Below are positions 27,065 through 36,504 of a DNA stretch of 64,000 nucleotides, one piece after another. Every line of letters starts with the position of its first letter. Positions within the stretch are counted from its first letter, which is position 1. Source of the stretch: Myroides odoratimimus (GTDB taxonomy: Bacteria; Bacteroidota; Bacteroidia; Flavobacteriales; Flavobacteriaceae); assembly GCF_001485415.1 (NCBI RefSeq), contig NZ_BCMQ01000004.1, forward strand, positions 1 to 64,000, given 5' to 3'. The notes under the pieces are model-generated. The model had not been told where the DNA came from. It worked only from the letters and a program-made list of their open reading frames with translations, and ran no database searches. The position numbers were made by a program, and so were the translations under genes.

Positions 27065-27796
27065 ATGATTTCAACAAAATTTGGTAGCTTAACAGCTATC
27101 TTTCTCTCAATGTTTAGCATGAGTCTTCATGCGCAAACTGAACAAAAAGAAAACCGATTCAAAGTAGGGGTTGATTTAGGGTATACTAATACTTCATTAA
27201 ATGCTAATATTTCGAATCTAGTAGACTCTAAGTATAATTCTCGTGGAGGTTTTGGAGTTAATGTTTCTGCAGAGATGGCCGTATGGAAGAATATATTTGT
27301 GTCTACAGGAGTTTCTTATCTACAAAGAAATTATGAATTTGAAAGAACAGGGTCTCGCGAGGGGTGGTATTCTAAGTATAGTAATGATTTTATATCTGTA
27401 CCATTATTAGTTGGTGGATACTTAATTAACAATCCATATAATACTAATGGAGTTTGGGTTAAAGCAGCAGGAGGTATCTACACTGAATATTGGGCAAAAA
27501 TGAAAACTAAAGGACAGTACCCTGTTTTTTCTGAGTTACAGCCTGATGGTTCGTTTAATTATACGACAGTTTCTGAAAAATATGATTTTAAGAAGAATGA
27601 AAATCAGTTACGCAGATTGTCTATGGGGTTACAAGGACAGGTTCAAGTTGGTTATGCCATAGATAAAATAGATGTCTACCTAGGCTATAATTATCTTTAT
27701 GGTCTTACAGAGACTTATAAATACGATAGTCCAGGAAATAAAAAGAACACTAGAGATTCACACATGATTTCTATAGGAGCTGCTTATAAATTTTAA
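27065..27796 (+). CDS. Secreted outer-membrane beta-barrel (PorT-like porin family) protein
   Basis: A protein of 243 residues with signal peptide MISTKFGSLTAIFLSMFSMSLHAQ, then 'ENRFKVGVDLGYTNTSL' and alternating beta strands ending in 'MISIGAAYKF' with terminal Phe. This is the layout of the small outer-membrane beta-barrel/PorT-like family in Bacteroidota. It lies 14 bp upstream of the S41 peptidase lipoprotein, so the two probably form an operon. Function unknown beyond an outer-membrane barrel. Confidence 0.8.
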   Translation: MISTKFGSLTAIFLSMFSMSLHAQTEQKENRFKVGVDLGYTNTSLNANISNLVDSKYNSRGGFGVNVSAEMAVWKNIFVSTGVSYLQRNYEFERTGSREGWYSKYSNDFISVPLLVGGYLINNPYNTNGVWVKAAGGIYTEYWAKMKTKGQYPVFSELQPDGSFNYTTVSEKYDFKKNENQLRRLSMGLQGQVQVGYAIDKIDVYLGYNYLYGLTETYKYDSPGNKKNTRDSHMISIGAAYKF

Positions 27797-27810
27797 TAAA
27801 ATTACACACG

Positions 27811-29490
27811 ATGAAAAGAGTAAAACATAAAATAACAATATTTGGTTTATCTATATTATCACTATCTTCACTAACAGTTTTGAACTCTTGTTCTGCTGAT
27901 GATATCACAATTACTGATTCGAGAAGATTTACTGCAGGGGATGTAAAATCTTATGCCGATTTATTTGAAGTTTTTTGGAAGACAATGGATCAGCAGTATA
28001 ATTACTTTTATGAGCAGAAAGATCAAGAAGGTTTAGACTGGGATAATGTATATAAGACATATTACCCTAAATTCGCCGCTCTACAAACTTATGGTAGACC
28101 TAATGAGGACGATGGTCAAATACATGAAGATTATTTAACTGCTTTTCGCTACTTCAAAGAGATCACACATCCAATAATAGATCGCCATTTTTATGTTGAT
28201 ATTCAGTTTCCTGCAACTAATAAGAATATTATTAGAACAGAAAGACTCTATGGAGGAGTACTTGATACGGTAAGACCTTATGTGTATCCATTTGCTCAGA
28301 AGTATAACTATATGAAAGATAGAGTGACTGCTAATGCATATAAGTCTAATGTAGGTAGTTTTGGAATCATTGCAGGAAATTTAAAATCTAATCCAGATAT
28401 CTGTTATTTTTCTTTTAGTCAATTTGCAGTAACTAATAATTTAAAAATAACATTAGCGAATAATTATTTAAATCCAGGAAAAGGCAATGCACTATTATTG
28501 ACTAAAAATATTTTAGAGACCTCTGATAAATTAAAGGCTATTGAAGATGTGAATATGCGTAATGCTATTAAAGAGGTAACCTTTAATATACTAGAAGAAT
28601 ACAATGAATATTCTAATTCAAAAGCGTATAAAGAATTTATAGAAGAAGCAGCGAAGTTTAACCAAACTGAAGTGGTTAGTAATGAACTAATGCTTGCTGC
28701 CCAAAATGCTCTAATAGCCTATAATGCATTGCCTAAATATAAAACGGTTGCTCCATACGGAAGCTTATATAATGAAGCGACACAATTCTATGTAGGTGAG
28801 TTTATAGGTCTTATGGATAATCATGTTAATTTTGGTTATAGATTTCCAGAATTAACAGGTGCTTTAACTCAAGTTTTAACTAGAGGAGAGTTTTATCAGA
28901 AGTTCTTAAACCCATTACATACTGGGGAAATTAAGAAAATAATAATAGATCTACGTTCTAATGGTGGTGGAGCTGTTGTAGATGCACGTTTCATTTCAGA
29001 TCGTTTTATTACTAAAAATGCTGTATTTGCTTACCAAAGAACAAGAGAAGGAAATGGTAGATTCAATTATACTCCATGGGTAGAGGCTAAGACTAAACCG
29101 CATAATTTTGGGATTCCAGCTAATATTCCTATTGCTGTTTTAACAGATAAAGGTAGTGCAAGTATGTCTGAAATCACTACATTAATGCTGAAGTCACAAG
29201 GAAATCATGTAGTAAGTGTAGGAGACTATAGCGCTGGAGCAACAGCAGGATTAGGTGCTGTAGATGATTTTAATGGAGGTACTAGAGACGAGATTGCGGG
29301 AGGTAAATTAAAATTCTATATGCCATTATTAGCTATGAAAGACACTGAGGGTGTTATAGTAGAGGGTGTTGGTATCAAACCAAATATTCAAGTATCTCCA
29401 CTAACAGATAGTGAAGTAGCGCAAATGAGCTCACCTACTTTTATAGATAGAGTTTTAAATGAAGCAATTAATTATTTAAACTCTAAGTAA
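27811..29490 (+). CDS. S41-family peptidase lipoprotein
   Basis: A protein of 559 residues: lipoprotein signal with lipobox LNSC (Cys27); N-terminal ~300-residue helical region ('YADLFEVFWKTMDQQYNYF', 'YYPKF'); C-terminal S41 (C-terminal-processing/tail-specific protease) fold with 'KIIIDLRSNGGGAVVDARFI', 'AVLTDKGSASMSEITTLM' (Ser of the SxS(E) motif as probable nucleophile) and 'VEGVGIKPNIQV'. No PDZ domain was recognised between them, which is usual for this lipoprotein type in Bacteroidota. It probably acts in the periplasm or on the cell surface. Co-transcribed with the upstream barrel protein and closed by a strong terminator. Confidence 0.88.
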   Translation: MKRVKHKITIFGLSILSLSSLTVLNSCSADDITITDSRRFTAGDVKSYADLFEVFWKTMDQQYNYFYEQKDQEGLDWDNVYKTYYPKFAALQTYGRPNEDDGQIHEDYLTAFRYFKEITHPIIDRHFYVDIQFPATNKNIIRTERLYGGVLDTVRPYVYPFAQKYNYMKDRVTANAYKSNVGSFGIIAGNLKSNPDICYFSFSQFAVTNNLKITLANNYLNPGKGNALLLTKNILETSDKLKAIEDVNMRNAIKEVTFNILEEYNEYSNSKAYKEFIEEAAKFNQTEVVSNELMLAAQNALIAYNALPKYKTVAPYGSLYNEATQFYVGEFIGLMDNHVNFGYRFPELTGALTQVLTRGEFYQKFLNPLHTGEIKKIIIDLRSNGGGAVVDARFISDRFITKNAVFAYQRTREGNGRFNYTPWVEAKTKPHNFGIPANIPIAVLTDKGSASMSEITTLMLKSQGNHVVSVGDYSAGATAGLGAVDDFNGGTRDEIAGGKLKFYMPLLAMKDTEGVIVEGVGIKPNIQVSPLTDSEVAQMSSPTFIDRVLNEAINYLNSK

Positions 29491-29514
29491 TTAATTCTTT
29501 AAAATTAAAGATAT

Positions 29515-29549
29515 GCCCCAAAAAGTGTTTAACTTTTTGGGGCTTTTTT
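29515..29549 (+). terminator. Rho-independent terminator after S41 gene
   Basis: Perfect 12-bp stem GCCCCAAAAAGT / ACTTTTTGGGGC with 5-nt loop, then TTTTTT. Confidence 0.9.
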
Positions 29550-29769
29550 ATGAATAAGAGAGGCTTACTGGTGTAGTATCCTTAAAAAAAGTTTTATAAC
29601 GAGGTTTTCTAGTGTAACTCTTCTCAATTAATATATTCTATCTACTAGAATATGGTGGTTTCATTTTAAAAGTTCGTTTAGTGTCTTATTGGTTTCATTA
29701 ATTTAGAATAGAAATAATTATTAAGAACTCACTTTTATTATTGCGTGAATTAAATACTCACACACAATT

Positions 29770-30368
29770 AATACAATCTTTACCAAACCCAATCAATAAA
29801 AGTATTGATAAGTTCTTTTCGCTCATTTGTATTTGAATTACCGCGTTTATCTAACATTTTAAATAGTATTGGAAAACACATGTTCTTATAACTAATACCT
29901 AGCATTAAGATGTTTATGTCTTGTTTGCCAAACTTCCAATTGGTGCGATCCATCACAAGAACATAAGATTCCTCAGTAGAAATAAGTGCAAATATTAGTC
30001 GAGATATCCATTCCAATTTCAATTCAGCTGAAGATATAAAACGCTAAAATACGTCTATAGTTACTACTAGTTTCGGCACAGTTGTCAAGTCCAGTTGATA
30101 CTTTAGAAAAATTCACAGACTTTACTTTGCATAGAGAGACGATAAACAAACAAATAAGTCGGATCCTAGCTAACCCTAATTTACCTTTAAAATTAGCTTT
30201 TAAAGTTGTTTGAAGTTCTGTATTTTTGTACTCTAGGCTGTTGTTTGTTTTTAAAGGCATTATGTCAGAAGTAAACCTTTAATATACTGAATTTTAGCCT
30301 TTTTTACAAATTACCCCGTCCTTTATTTATCTTAAAATCAACTATTTAATACTTTTGTCGTGTACTAA
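29770..30368 (-). mobile_element. IS4-type element remnant, copy 1 (left border of the island)
   Basis: About 600 bp that match 45475-46073 at an offset of exactly 15,705 bp, in the same orientation, with scattered substitutions. It includes the transposase N-terminal part and the outer end (CCGTCCTTTATTTATCTTAA, GTCGTGTACTAAG). The homology ends at about 29770, where the transposase is cut off. Confidence 0.8.
29780..30260 (-). pseudogene. Truncated IS4-family transposase, copy 1
   Basis: Minus-strand frames: 'MPLKTNNSLEYKNTEL', 'RLICLFIVSLCKVKSVNFSK', 'SSNYRRILAFYIFS' then TGA; one base shifted, 'ELKLEWISRLIFALISTEES', 'VLVMDRTNWKFGKQDINI', 'NMCFPILFKMLDKRGNSN', 'INTFIDW'. 'DRTNWKFG' is the first catalytic Asp block of IS4-family transposases. 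Broken by a +1 frameshift (shared with copy 2), an extra C near 29793 (not in copy 2), and loss of the C-terminal half. Confidence 0.8.
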
Positions 30369-30440
30369 GAATTATATTATATAAAATAATTTTTTAATGT
30401 TGCGATATAATATATTTGTAAGTACGTATAATTTGAGCAA

Positions 30441-31028
30441 ATGTCAATAAAAAAGAATAAAATGTATCGCAGAACTCGTTATCTGCTTTATAAAGAAACA
30501 CTGGTAGACTTTAGTGAGCATTTTTGGGCCTTTATAGGTTCATTTATAGGTTTAGGTATTATTAGTTTTTTGCATTTTAAGGAGTTTTCTAAGCAAGACC
30601 TTACATTCTTGGTGGGATCTTTTGGAGCAAGCTGTGTGTTAATTTATGGAGCTATAGGTAGTCCACTTGCTCAACCTAAAAATTTATTTTTTGGTCACAT
30701 TATTTCTGCAATAATTGGTGTTACTGTATATAAGTTATTTGGACAATATGTATGGGTAGCAGCTCCTTTGGCAGTTTCTCTATCTATTATAGGTATGCAA
30801 ATGGCTAAATCACTTCATCCACCAGGAGGAGCTACAGCTTTAATTGCTGTTACAGGGGGGAATAGTATAACCAGTTTAGGTTATGAATATGTATTTTCTC
30901 CCATAATTACGGGTGTTAGTATTTTGTTTATAGTGGCAATTATTTTTAATAATATTCCACATAAACGACAATATCCTGTAAAATCTTATATTAAAATTTA
31001 TAAGGTAAGGAGAAGAAAAATTCGGTAA
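30441..31028 (+). CDS. HPP-family integral membrane protein
   Basis: A protein of 195 residues with four to five TM helices and the signature 'MAKSLHPPGGATALIAV'. Other landmarks: 'FWAFIGSFIGLGIISFLHF', 'VGSFGASCVLIYG', 'SPLAQPKNLFFGHIISAIIG'. Size and motif match bacterial HPP proteins; plant HPP homologues take part in nitrite transport across the chloroplast envelope. Inside an island with nitrous-oxide reductase genes, a role in nitrogen-oxyanion handling is possible but not shown. A TATATTTG box at 30411-30418 matches TAnnTTTG. An inverted repeat (TTCGGTAAA / TTTACCGAA) spans the stop codon. Confidence 0.88.
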   Translation: MSIKKNKMYRRTRYLLYKETLVDFSEHFWAFIGSFIGLGIISFLHFKEFSKQDLTFLVGSFGASCVLIYGAIGSPLAQPKNLFFGHIISAIIGVTVYKLFGQYVWVAAPLAVSLSIIGMQMAKSLHPPGGATALIAVTGGNSITSLGYEYVFSPIITGVSILFIVAIIFNNIPHKRQYPVKSYIKIYKVRRRKIR

Positions 31029-31136
31029 AAAAGAACAAGGAAAAAGTTTTTAGTTTTATTCTTTACCGAATGAAGTATATTAGCCCCTAAATAAGCTGGA
31101 GTGAAATTAGTAAATTAATTACATAACTTTGGACTT

Positions 31137-31451
31137 ATGAAATACAAGAAATGGAGCTTATCTGAGAAGCTATCAATTTTACAAGAAGCAGAAGAAAATG
31201 GGGCAATAGAAAGTTGTCGTAAACACAGTTTAAGTACAGGTACTTTCTACTCATGGAAGAAGAAATTCGATTCTCAAGGAGAATCAGGATTAAGACCTGC
31301 TGTTTCTGACAAATCAAAAGAACTTAAAAAAGCAGAAGAAGAAAATAAGATTCTTCGTAAACTACTAAGTGATAAAGAAATAGAATTAGAAGTTCAACGT
31401 GAACTACTAAAAAAAAAGTTTGGGACATCCGATCCAAAAAAGATCTGGTAG
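31137..31451 (+). CDS. IS3-family transposase OrfA
   Basis: A protein of 104 residues: HTH region 'MKYKKWSLSEKLSILQEAEE', 'SGTFYSWKKKFDSQG'-like segment, then a leucine-zipper-like coil 'KKAEEENKILRKLLSDKEIE'. It binds element ends and, by -1 frameshifting, supplies the N-terminus of the OrfAB fusion. Two A-AAA-AAG slip sites (around 31410-31418 and 31434-31441) lie at the 3' end. Overlaps orfB. Confidence 0.9.
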   Translation: MKYKKWSLSEKLSILQEAEENGAIESCRKHSLSTGTFYSWKKKFDSQGESGLRPAVSDKSKELKKAEEENKILRKLLSDKEIELEVQRELLKKKFGTSDPKKIW

Positions 31452-32338
31452 AATACTTTTATAGTAAATATCAAAAAAGTAAAGCTAAACTAATACATTG
31501 GGTTGGCTTAAGTGAAAGCACGTACTACTTCAAGGGTTCTGGCAAGTCAAAAGGTAATAAAGCTACTTTATTAACCTATCATAAAACCCAAGGTTGGGTT
31601 AATGAACAAACTGTTGTAGAGGCAATTAAAGAGCTTTTAAGGGGTGATTTTATGGATTGTGGTTACCGTATGATGAGCGAGTATCTTAAACGCGAAGGGT
31701 ACACCATTAACCATAAAAAAGTATTTCGTATCATGAAAAGCGCCAAGCTTTTACAAACTCGTATAACTAGAGATCATTCGGATAAGAAGTACGTTAAGCA
31801 TCGTAAAGTAAAGACTACAAGACCCTTAGAGTGTATTGAAATGGATATTAAGATGGTATGGATACCACAAAAAGGTAAAAATGCTTATTTACTTTCTGTA
31901 ATTGATGTACACAGTCGTAGAATATTAAAAGACTACTTCAGCTTTAATATTAAGCAGAAGCAGGTAATAGAATTATTGTCAGGGCTTTTTGAAGAGTTAG
32001 ATTACCCTAAAAATGTGGTTATTAGATCGGATAATGGCAGTCAATTTATTGCCAAGAATGTAAGAGAATATCTTTCCTTAGTAGGTGTATCACAAGAATT
32101 TACACACGTCGCAACACCAGAGGAAAATGCTCACATAGAAGCCTATCACGGTACTTTAAAAAGAGAGGTTTTTACTAAATTTGAATACTTTACTTTTGGA
32201 CAAATAGAACAAATATTAAAGAAGTACGTAGTATTTTATAATAACAAAAGACTACATGGTTTGCTTGGAAAAATCACTCCAATAGAGAAATGGGAAAAGG
32301 ACAAACACTTGATTTGTAGCAGAGAAAAAGTAGCCTAA
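31418..32338 (+). CDS. IS3-family transposase OrfB (made by -1 frameshift)
   Basis: This is the -1 frame relative to orfA, open from about 31418 ('VWDIRSKKDLVEYFYSKY'), ~306 residues. It carries the integrase-core DDE: 'CIEMDIKMVWI' (D1), 'VIRSDNGSQFI' (D2) and 'ATPEENAHIEAYHGTLKRE' (E), then 'YNNKRLHGLLGKITPIE'. Like IS150-type OrfB, it has no good start codon of its own near 31418; an ATG at 31652 is internal. All catalytic residues are present, so the element may be active. Confidence 0.88.
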   Translation, partial: VWDIRSKKDLVEYFYSKYQKSKAKLIHWVGLSESTYYFKGSGKSKGNKATLLTYHKTQGWVNEQTVVEAIKELLRGDFMDCGYRMMSEYLKREGYTINHKKVFRIMKSAKLLQTRITRDHSDKKYVKHRKVKTTRPLECIEMDIKMVWIPQKGKNAYLLSVIDVHSRRILKDYFSFNIKQKQVIELLSGLFEELDYPKNVVIRSDNGSQFIAKNVREYLSLVGVSQEFTHVATPEENAHIEAYHGTLKREVFTKFEYFTFGQIEQILKKYVVFYNNKRLHGLLGKITPIEKWEKDKHLICSREKVA

Positions 32339-32495
32339 AACATTATACTTTAAAAATTTAAAAATACTCTAGGTTTATAGGGGGCAAAACATGAAGTTAG
32401 TATAATTTCATACTTTATTTATGGAATGTTGATCCCAATAATTAAAAAAGATAAAGATTAATCGAGGGCACTGAAAAAGTCCTAAAATAGTATGA

Positions 32496-32541
32496 GGGTT
32501 AAAATAAGAATCTAAATGATTCTTATTTTAACCCTTTGTTT
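32496..32541 (+). terminator. Strong terminator inside the left end of the IS1182-type element
   Basis: Perfect 17-bp stem GGGTTAAAATAAGAATC / GATTCTTATTTTAACCC with 5-nt loop, followed by TTTGTTTTTTT. Confidence 0.85.
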
Positions 32542-32572
32542 TTTTAGATATGCCCCATAAATAGATAATATT

Positions 32573-33562
32573 AAATGTATCTCCGTTTAATGACATAATG
32601 GTATATTTGCATTCTAAAAGAGAGAAATCATATGGCCAATCTATTTACCTTTTCAGCCGAATTTACAAGTGAAGAAGCATGCCGTTTGCACTTTAAAGAA
32701 CAACGCGACAAATTAGGAGTCACTTGTCAAAGATGTGGTCATGACGCCCACTATTGGATTCAAAGTAGATGGAGTTATAAATGTAAGAAATGTCGTTCTC
32801 GTATGACTTTAAAAAGTGGAACAACAATGGAATATTCTAAGTTATCTTTTCTAATATGGTATAAAACAATGTTCTTAATGACAGCGACCAAGAAAGGCTT
32901 TTCTACTTTAGAAATTCAGAAGTAATTAGGACTAAAAAGATATGAGTCAGTATGGGCAATGGTACATAAACTTCGCAATGCAATGGGCAATAGAGATAGC
33001 AAATATACTTTAGAAGGAATGTTAGAGATGGATCAGGGGTATTTTAAAGTATAAACATCTGAAATAGAGAAGTCTAAAACAAAAAGTGGTCGTGGCTCTA
33101 CAGGTGTCCAAAATGTTGCAATTATGGCAGAGAGTACAGTTTTTAGAGGACATAAAAACTGGTGAAAAACAAAATCATGTACGCTTTTTTAAAGCTGTTG
33201 TTTTAGAAGATCATAAAGCTGAAGGTGTTAATGAAATGATTAAGAAAAATATTCAAGAAAGTAGTATTGTCTTAACTGACAAGAGTACTTCTTATGTAGA
33301 TATTTCAGATTTTGTTCAGATACATATCACTGAAAAATCATCAGAACAAACAACAAAAGAAACTCTTAAATGGGTACATATAGCTATCAGTAATGCCAAA
33401 AGAAATCTACTGGGAAATTACCATAAAATTAAACGAAAATATCTTCAAGCGTACTTAGATGAATTCGTTTATAAACCTTAATAGAAGGTACTTTGGTGAT
33501 AAGCTCTTTGATAGGCTTATTATTGCCAATATTACTGCTTATGACTAAAAACGGAGATACAT
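32573..33562 (+). mobile_element. IS1595-type element nested in the IS1182-type element
   Basis: About 990 bp; ends ATGTATCTCCGTTTAATGAC (left) and, reversed, ATGTATCTCCGTTTTTAGTC (right). It is flanked by a direct repeat ATAATATTA (32565-32573 and 33563-33571), consistent with the ~8-bp target duplication of this family. Inserted immediately before the ATG (33571) of the IS1182 transposase. Confidence 0.8.
32632..33548 (+). pseudogene. IS1595-family transposase, inactivated
   Basis: It starts 'MANLFTFSAEFTSEEACRLH' with an N-terminal zinc ribbon (C-x2-C 'CQRCGHDAHYW', 'YKCKKCRSRM') and 'SGTTMEYSKLSF'. Stops interrupt it after 'TLEIQK' (~32923) and after 'EMDQGYFKV' (~33053). The frame shifts near 33130, continues 'EDIKTGEKQNHVRFFKAVVL' to 'AYLDEFVYKP', stops, and the true C-terminus 'RRYFGDKLFDRLIIANITAY' is in another frame. 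At least two stops and two frameshifts, so it is dead. Confidence 0.85.
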
Positions 33563-33570
33563 ATAATATT

Positions 33571-35022
33571 ATGATCGGTCATCAAGAAACAATATCTTTT
33601 AGTAAATATTCAGAGTTATATGACATGTTGGTTCCTAAAAACAACACTTTACGTAAGATAAATGATTTAGTTGACTTCAGTTTTATCTATGAGGAATTAT
33701 CAAGTAAATATAGCTCTACTAAAGGCCGAATGGCTTATTTCCCTATACGCCTTTTTAAATATCTATTATTAAAGACCATATTTGATATATCCGATGTAGA
33801 TGTAGTAGAACGCTCACGTTATGGCTTGTCATTTAAATATTTCTTAGATATGACAATTGAAGAACCTGTCATAGATGCAAGCACCTTGACTAAGTTTAGA
33901 AAATTACGCCTTGAAGATACTGCCCTTTTAGAATTATTGATTAGTAAATCTGTAGCCTTAGCAGTAGCAAAAGGAATAATCAAATCAGATTCTATAATAG
34001 TTGATGCAACTCATACTCAAAGTAGATCAAATTCAACATCATCGATAGAGTTCCTAAGATATCGATCAAAGAACTTACGTAAAGTTGTTTATGAGACAGA
34101 TGCTAATCTGAAAGATCAATTACCCGCTAAAAATACAGATGACATTGTGGAAAATGAAATGACTTATTGTAAAGAACTACTTGATTGCTTAGAGGAAAGA
34201 CAAACTATTAGTAGTTTACCGAAAGTAAGTGAGAAAATCAATGTTTTAAAAGAAGCTTTAGAAGACAAGACGTGCAAGAGCAACGCGATCTATCTAAAGA
34301 TCAAGACGATGGAATAGGTTATAAATCTAAAGAAGAATCTTTCTTGGGATACAAAACTCATATAGCTATGAGTAAAGAACGTATTATCACTGCTGCAATA
34401 GTAACTTCGGGTGAAAAAGGAGATGGTCCAGTATTACCTACATTAATAGAAGAGTCTATTAAAAATGGAATGACTGTTAAATCTGTCATAGGAGATCGGG
34501 CATACTCTGGAAAAGACAATTTAGTATATGCAAAAGAGAATAAAATTAAGGTCATTTCTAAAGTAAACCCAGTTATTAGTCAAGGAGCAAGAAAAAAGAA
34601 GACCAATTTGATTTTAACAAAGATGCTGATATGTTTGTCTGTCCTGCTGGTCATTTAGCTATTAGAAAGGCCACTCAAGGCAAAAAAGAGATAACGTTAA
34701 TCAAGTCAAAACATATTATTTTGATGTAGAGAAATGTAAACAATGCCCTTTAAGAGAGGGGTGTTATAAACCAGGGGCAAAAACTAAATCATATTCTGTT
34801 TCTATATCAAGTCAAACACATTTAGATCAAATAGCTTTTGAACAAACACAAGAGTTTAAAGAACAATCGAAACATCGCTACAAAATTGAAGCTAAAAATG
34901 CCGAACTAAAGAATGTACATGGATATGATACAGCGATTTCTTATGGCTTAACCTCTATGCAAATGCAAGGTGCCCTGGCTATTTTTACTGTAAACCTAAA
35001 AAGAATACTGAAATTACTATAA
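33571..35022 (+). pseudogene. IS1182-family transposase, frameshifted
   Basis: From ATG at 33571: 'FSKYSELYDMLVPKNNTLRK', 'ALAVAKGIIKSDSIIVDATH' (first Asp), then a shift near 34290 to 'ESFLGYKTHIAMSKERIITA', 'SVIGDRAYSGKDN' (second Asp). A second shift near 34605 leads to 'DADMFVCPAGHLAIRKATQG' and 'CKQCPLREGCYKPG', and a further one near 34715 to 'ELKNVHGYDTAISYGL' (catalytic Glu region) and the stop at 35022. All family landmarks are present but in several frames, so the gene is broken. Confidence 0.82.
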
Positions 35023-35116
35023 GGTGATTCTATAGGATCTATTATCATGTATAAAAAAGCCTATTTATGCTTAAATAAGCTCCAAGATATTTAACTCAAT
35101 TTAATTAAATAAAAAA

Positions 35117-35164
35117 ACGCTTTAAAGAAAGGTTCTATTAAAACTCTTTTAAAGCGTCTTTTTT
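35117..35164. terminator. Bidirectional terminator inside the right end of the IS1182-type element
   Basis: ACGCTTTAAA / TTTAAAGCGT stem, followed by CTTTTTTGT on + and by GTTTTTTTA on minus. Confidence 0.6.
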
Positions 35165-35217
35165 GTGCCTTTGAAAACGAAAAACTCAGAAATAGCTCAC
35201 TTTTTCAGTGCCCTCGA

Positions 35218-36504
35218 TTAATCTCTATCTTTTTTAATTATTGGGGCGTGTTCTAAGTAAAAATCGTAGGTATATACATTATAGGGTAAGATTAATTTTG
35301 AAAAATAATTTGCAGTAAAACTACACAAGAATAATGGTAAAAATAATAAGTACCCATTAGGTACTAAATTACATACTAAAATTATAGCTGTTAATGGAGC
35401 ATAAATTGATGCAGATAAGGTAGCAGCTGCTCCAACTAATGCAAAATTTAATAAAATTAACTGTAAATCAAAGTAGGTGTTACAAATTTGAGCAAACAAA
35501 AGACCTAAAAATGCGCCAGCAACTATACTTGGTGCAAATACTCCACCATCTCCACCAGCTCCTAGTGTTAAGGATGCAGCCAAAGGTTTTATTAATATTA
35601 AGATAGCTAAGGTATATATTGGTATTGAATCAAGGTTATTTAATATACTCTTTAATCCGTGATAACTATCTCCATATAATGTTGGAAGTATAAAAATAAA
35701 TAAACCAACAGAAATAGCACCAAGATTTACTCGTACAAAATTATTATTAATATTACCAAATATTTTTTTAATTCGTGTAACAAGTAATGTAAAATAAATA
35801 GATAAAAGTGCAGCTATTAAACTTAACAATAAAAATAATGGAATTGCATAAACATTCCACTTTTCTATGTGTAATGGGATTAAAGGTTTATAATTAAATA
35901 ATAGTAAAAATATCCAAGATAATATTGCAGATGTTCCGCAACTTAAAAATAAGGTTTTACTTTTTTTTCGTGCAATTACTTCTATTGCAAACAAAAATCC
36001 AGCTAATGGACTTGCAAATAATAGAGCTACTGCCGCAGTTACTCCTGAGCAAATTAGTTCTTTTTTATAGATATTTGCAGAAAAGTGTCTGTTGTGTATT
36101 ACGTTGCCAACTGTAGCTGTTGCTACTACTGATGATACTTCTATACCAGTTGAACCTCCAGTAGATACGGTTAAAAAACCATTGATTAAATGCGAGGGAA
36201 TCTTAAATATAGGTAAGTGATTTTTTCGTTGATCAAGTGTTTTATATATTTCTGTAATTCCTTTATTTTTACGACCTTTGAAAAGTAGTTTACGTAAGAA
36301 GTAAATTGAAGTTATACCTATCGAAGGGAATATTATAAATAATGCTTTTTGTGTGTTTGATATAGTCTCAAAAAGGAATTCCTCTACATGTTCTGTTAAT
36401 TTTTGAGTCATAAAAACTAAAACTAAACTACATATACTGATAAAACCGGAAACTAAGATTAATTTGAAAAGGTTGTGATTCGTTATTTTTTTTCTTTTAT
36501 ACAT
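35218..36504 (-). CDS. CLC-family chloride channel/transporter
   Basis: A protein of 428 residues with about ten TM helices and CLC motifs: 'STGGSTGIEVSSVV' (GSGIP-like site with Thr and Gly-Ile-Glu), 'GVTAAVALLFASPLAGFLFAIE' and 'GAGGDGGVFAPSIVAGAFLG' (GxFxP). No C-terminal CBS domains, as in short bacterial CLCs. It probably moves anions (Cl-, NO3-, NO2- or F-), but selectivity cannot be set from the sequence. Its 3' end is adjacent to the IS1182-type element (stop codon one base outside the repeat). It is divergent from the bestrophin-like gene. It lies within the nos island. Confidence 0.88.
   Translation of the reverse strand: MYKRKKITNHNLFKLILVSGFISICSLVLVFMTQKLTEHVEEFLFETISNTQKALFIIFPSIGITSIYFLRKLLFKGRKNKGITEIYKTLDQRKNHLPIFKIPSHLINGFLTVSTGGSTGIEVSSVVATATVGNVIHNRHFSANIYKKELICSGVTAAVALLFASPLAGFLFAIEVIARKKSKTLFLSCGTSAILSWIFLLLFNYKPLIPLHIEKWNVYAIPLFLLLSLIAALLSIYFTLLVTRIKKIFGNINNNFVRVNLGAISVGLFIFILPTLYGDSYHGLKSILNNLDSIPIYTLAILILIKPLAASLTLGAGGDGGVFAPSIVAGAFLGLLFAQICNTYFDLQLILLNFALVGAAATLSASIYAPLTAIILVCNLVPNGYLLFLPLFLCSFTANYFSKLILPYNVYTYDFYLEHAPIIKKDRD

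Larger units (their letters stand above)
31077..32390 (+). mobile_element. IS3-family element (IS150-like), apparently complete
   Basis: About 1314 bp between imperfect ends (left ATATTAGCCCCTAAATAAG; right, reversed, GTTTTGCCCCCTATAAA) and flanked by a 7-bp direct repeat ATGAAGT (31070-31076 and 32391-32397). It carries overlapping orfA and orfB with A-rich slippage sites. Exact ends are approximate; the 7-bp repeat is longer than the usual IS3 target duplication, so part of it may be coincidence. Confidence 0.8.
32463..35216 (+). mobile_element. IS1182-type element, interrupted by an IS1595-type element
   Basis: Terminal inverted repeats CGAGGGCACTGAAAAAGT (32463-32480) and its reverse complement (35199-35216), perfect over 18 bp. 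Just inside the left end is a 17-bp-stem terminator that shields the transposase from outside transcription; another hairpin lies near the right end. The transposase is frameshifted, and an IS1595-type element splits the left arm from the start codon. The inverted repeat continues outside the element for another 29 bp (see findings). Confidence 0.8.

Noticed and set aside
34272..34658. Separate 128-residue gene
   Set aside because: It is the middle segment of the frameshifted IS1182 transposase.
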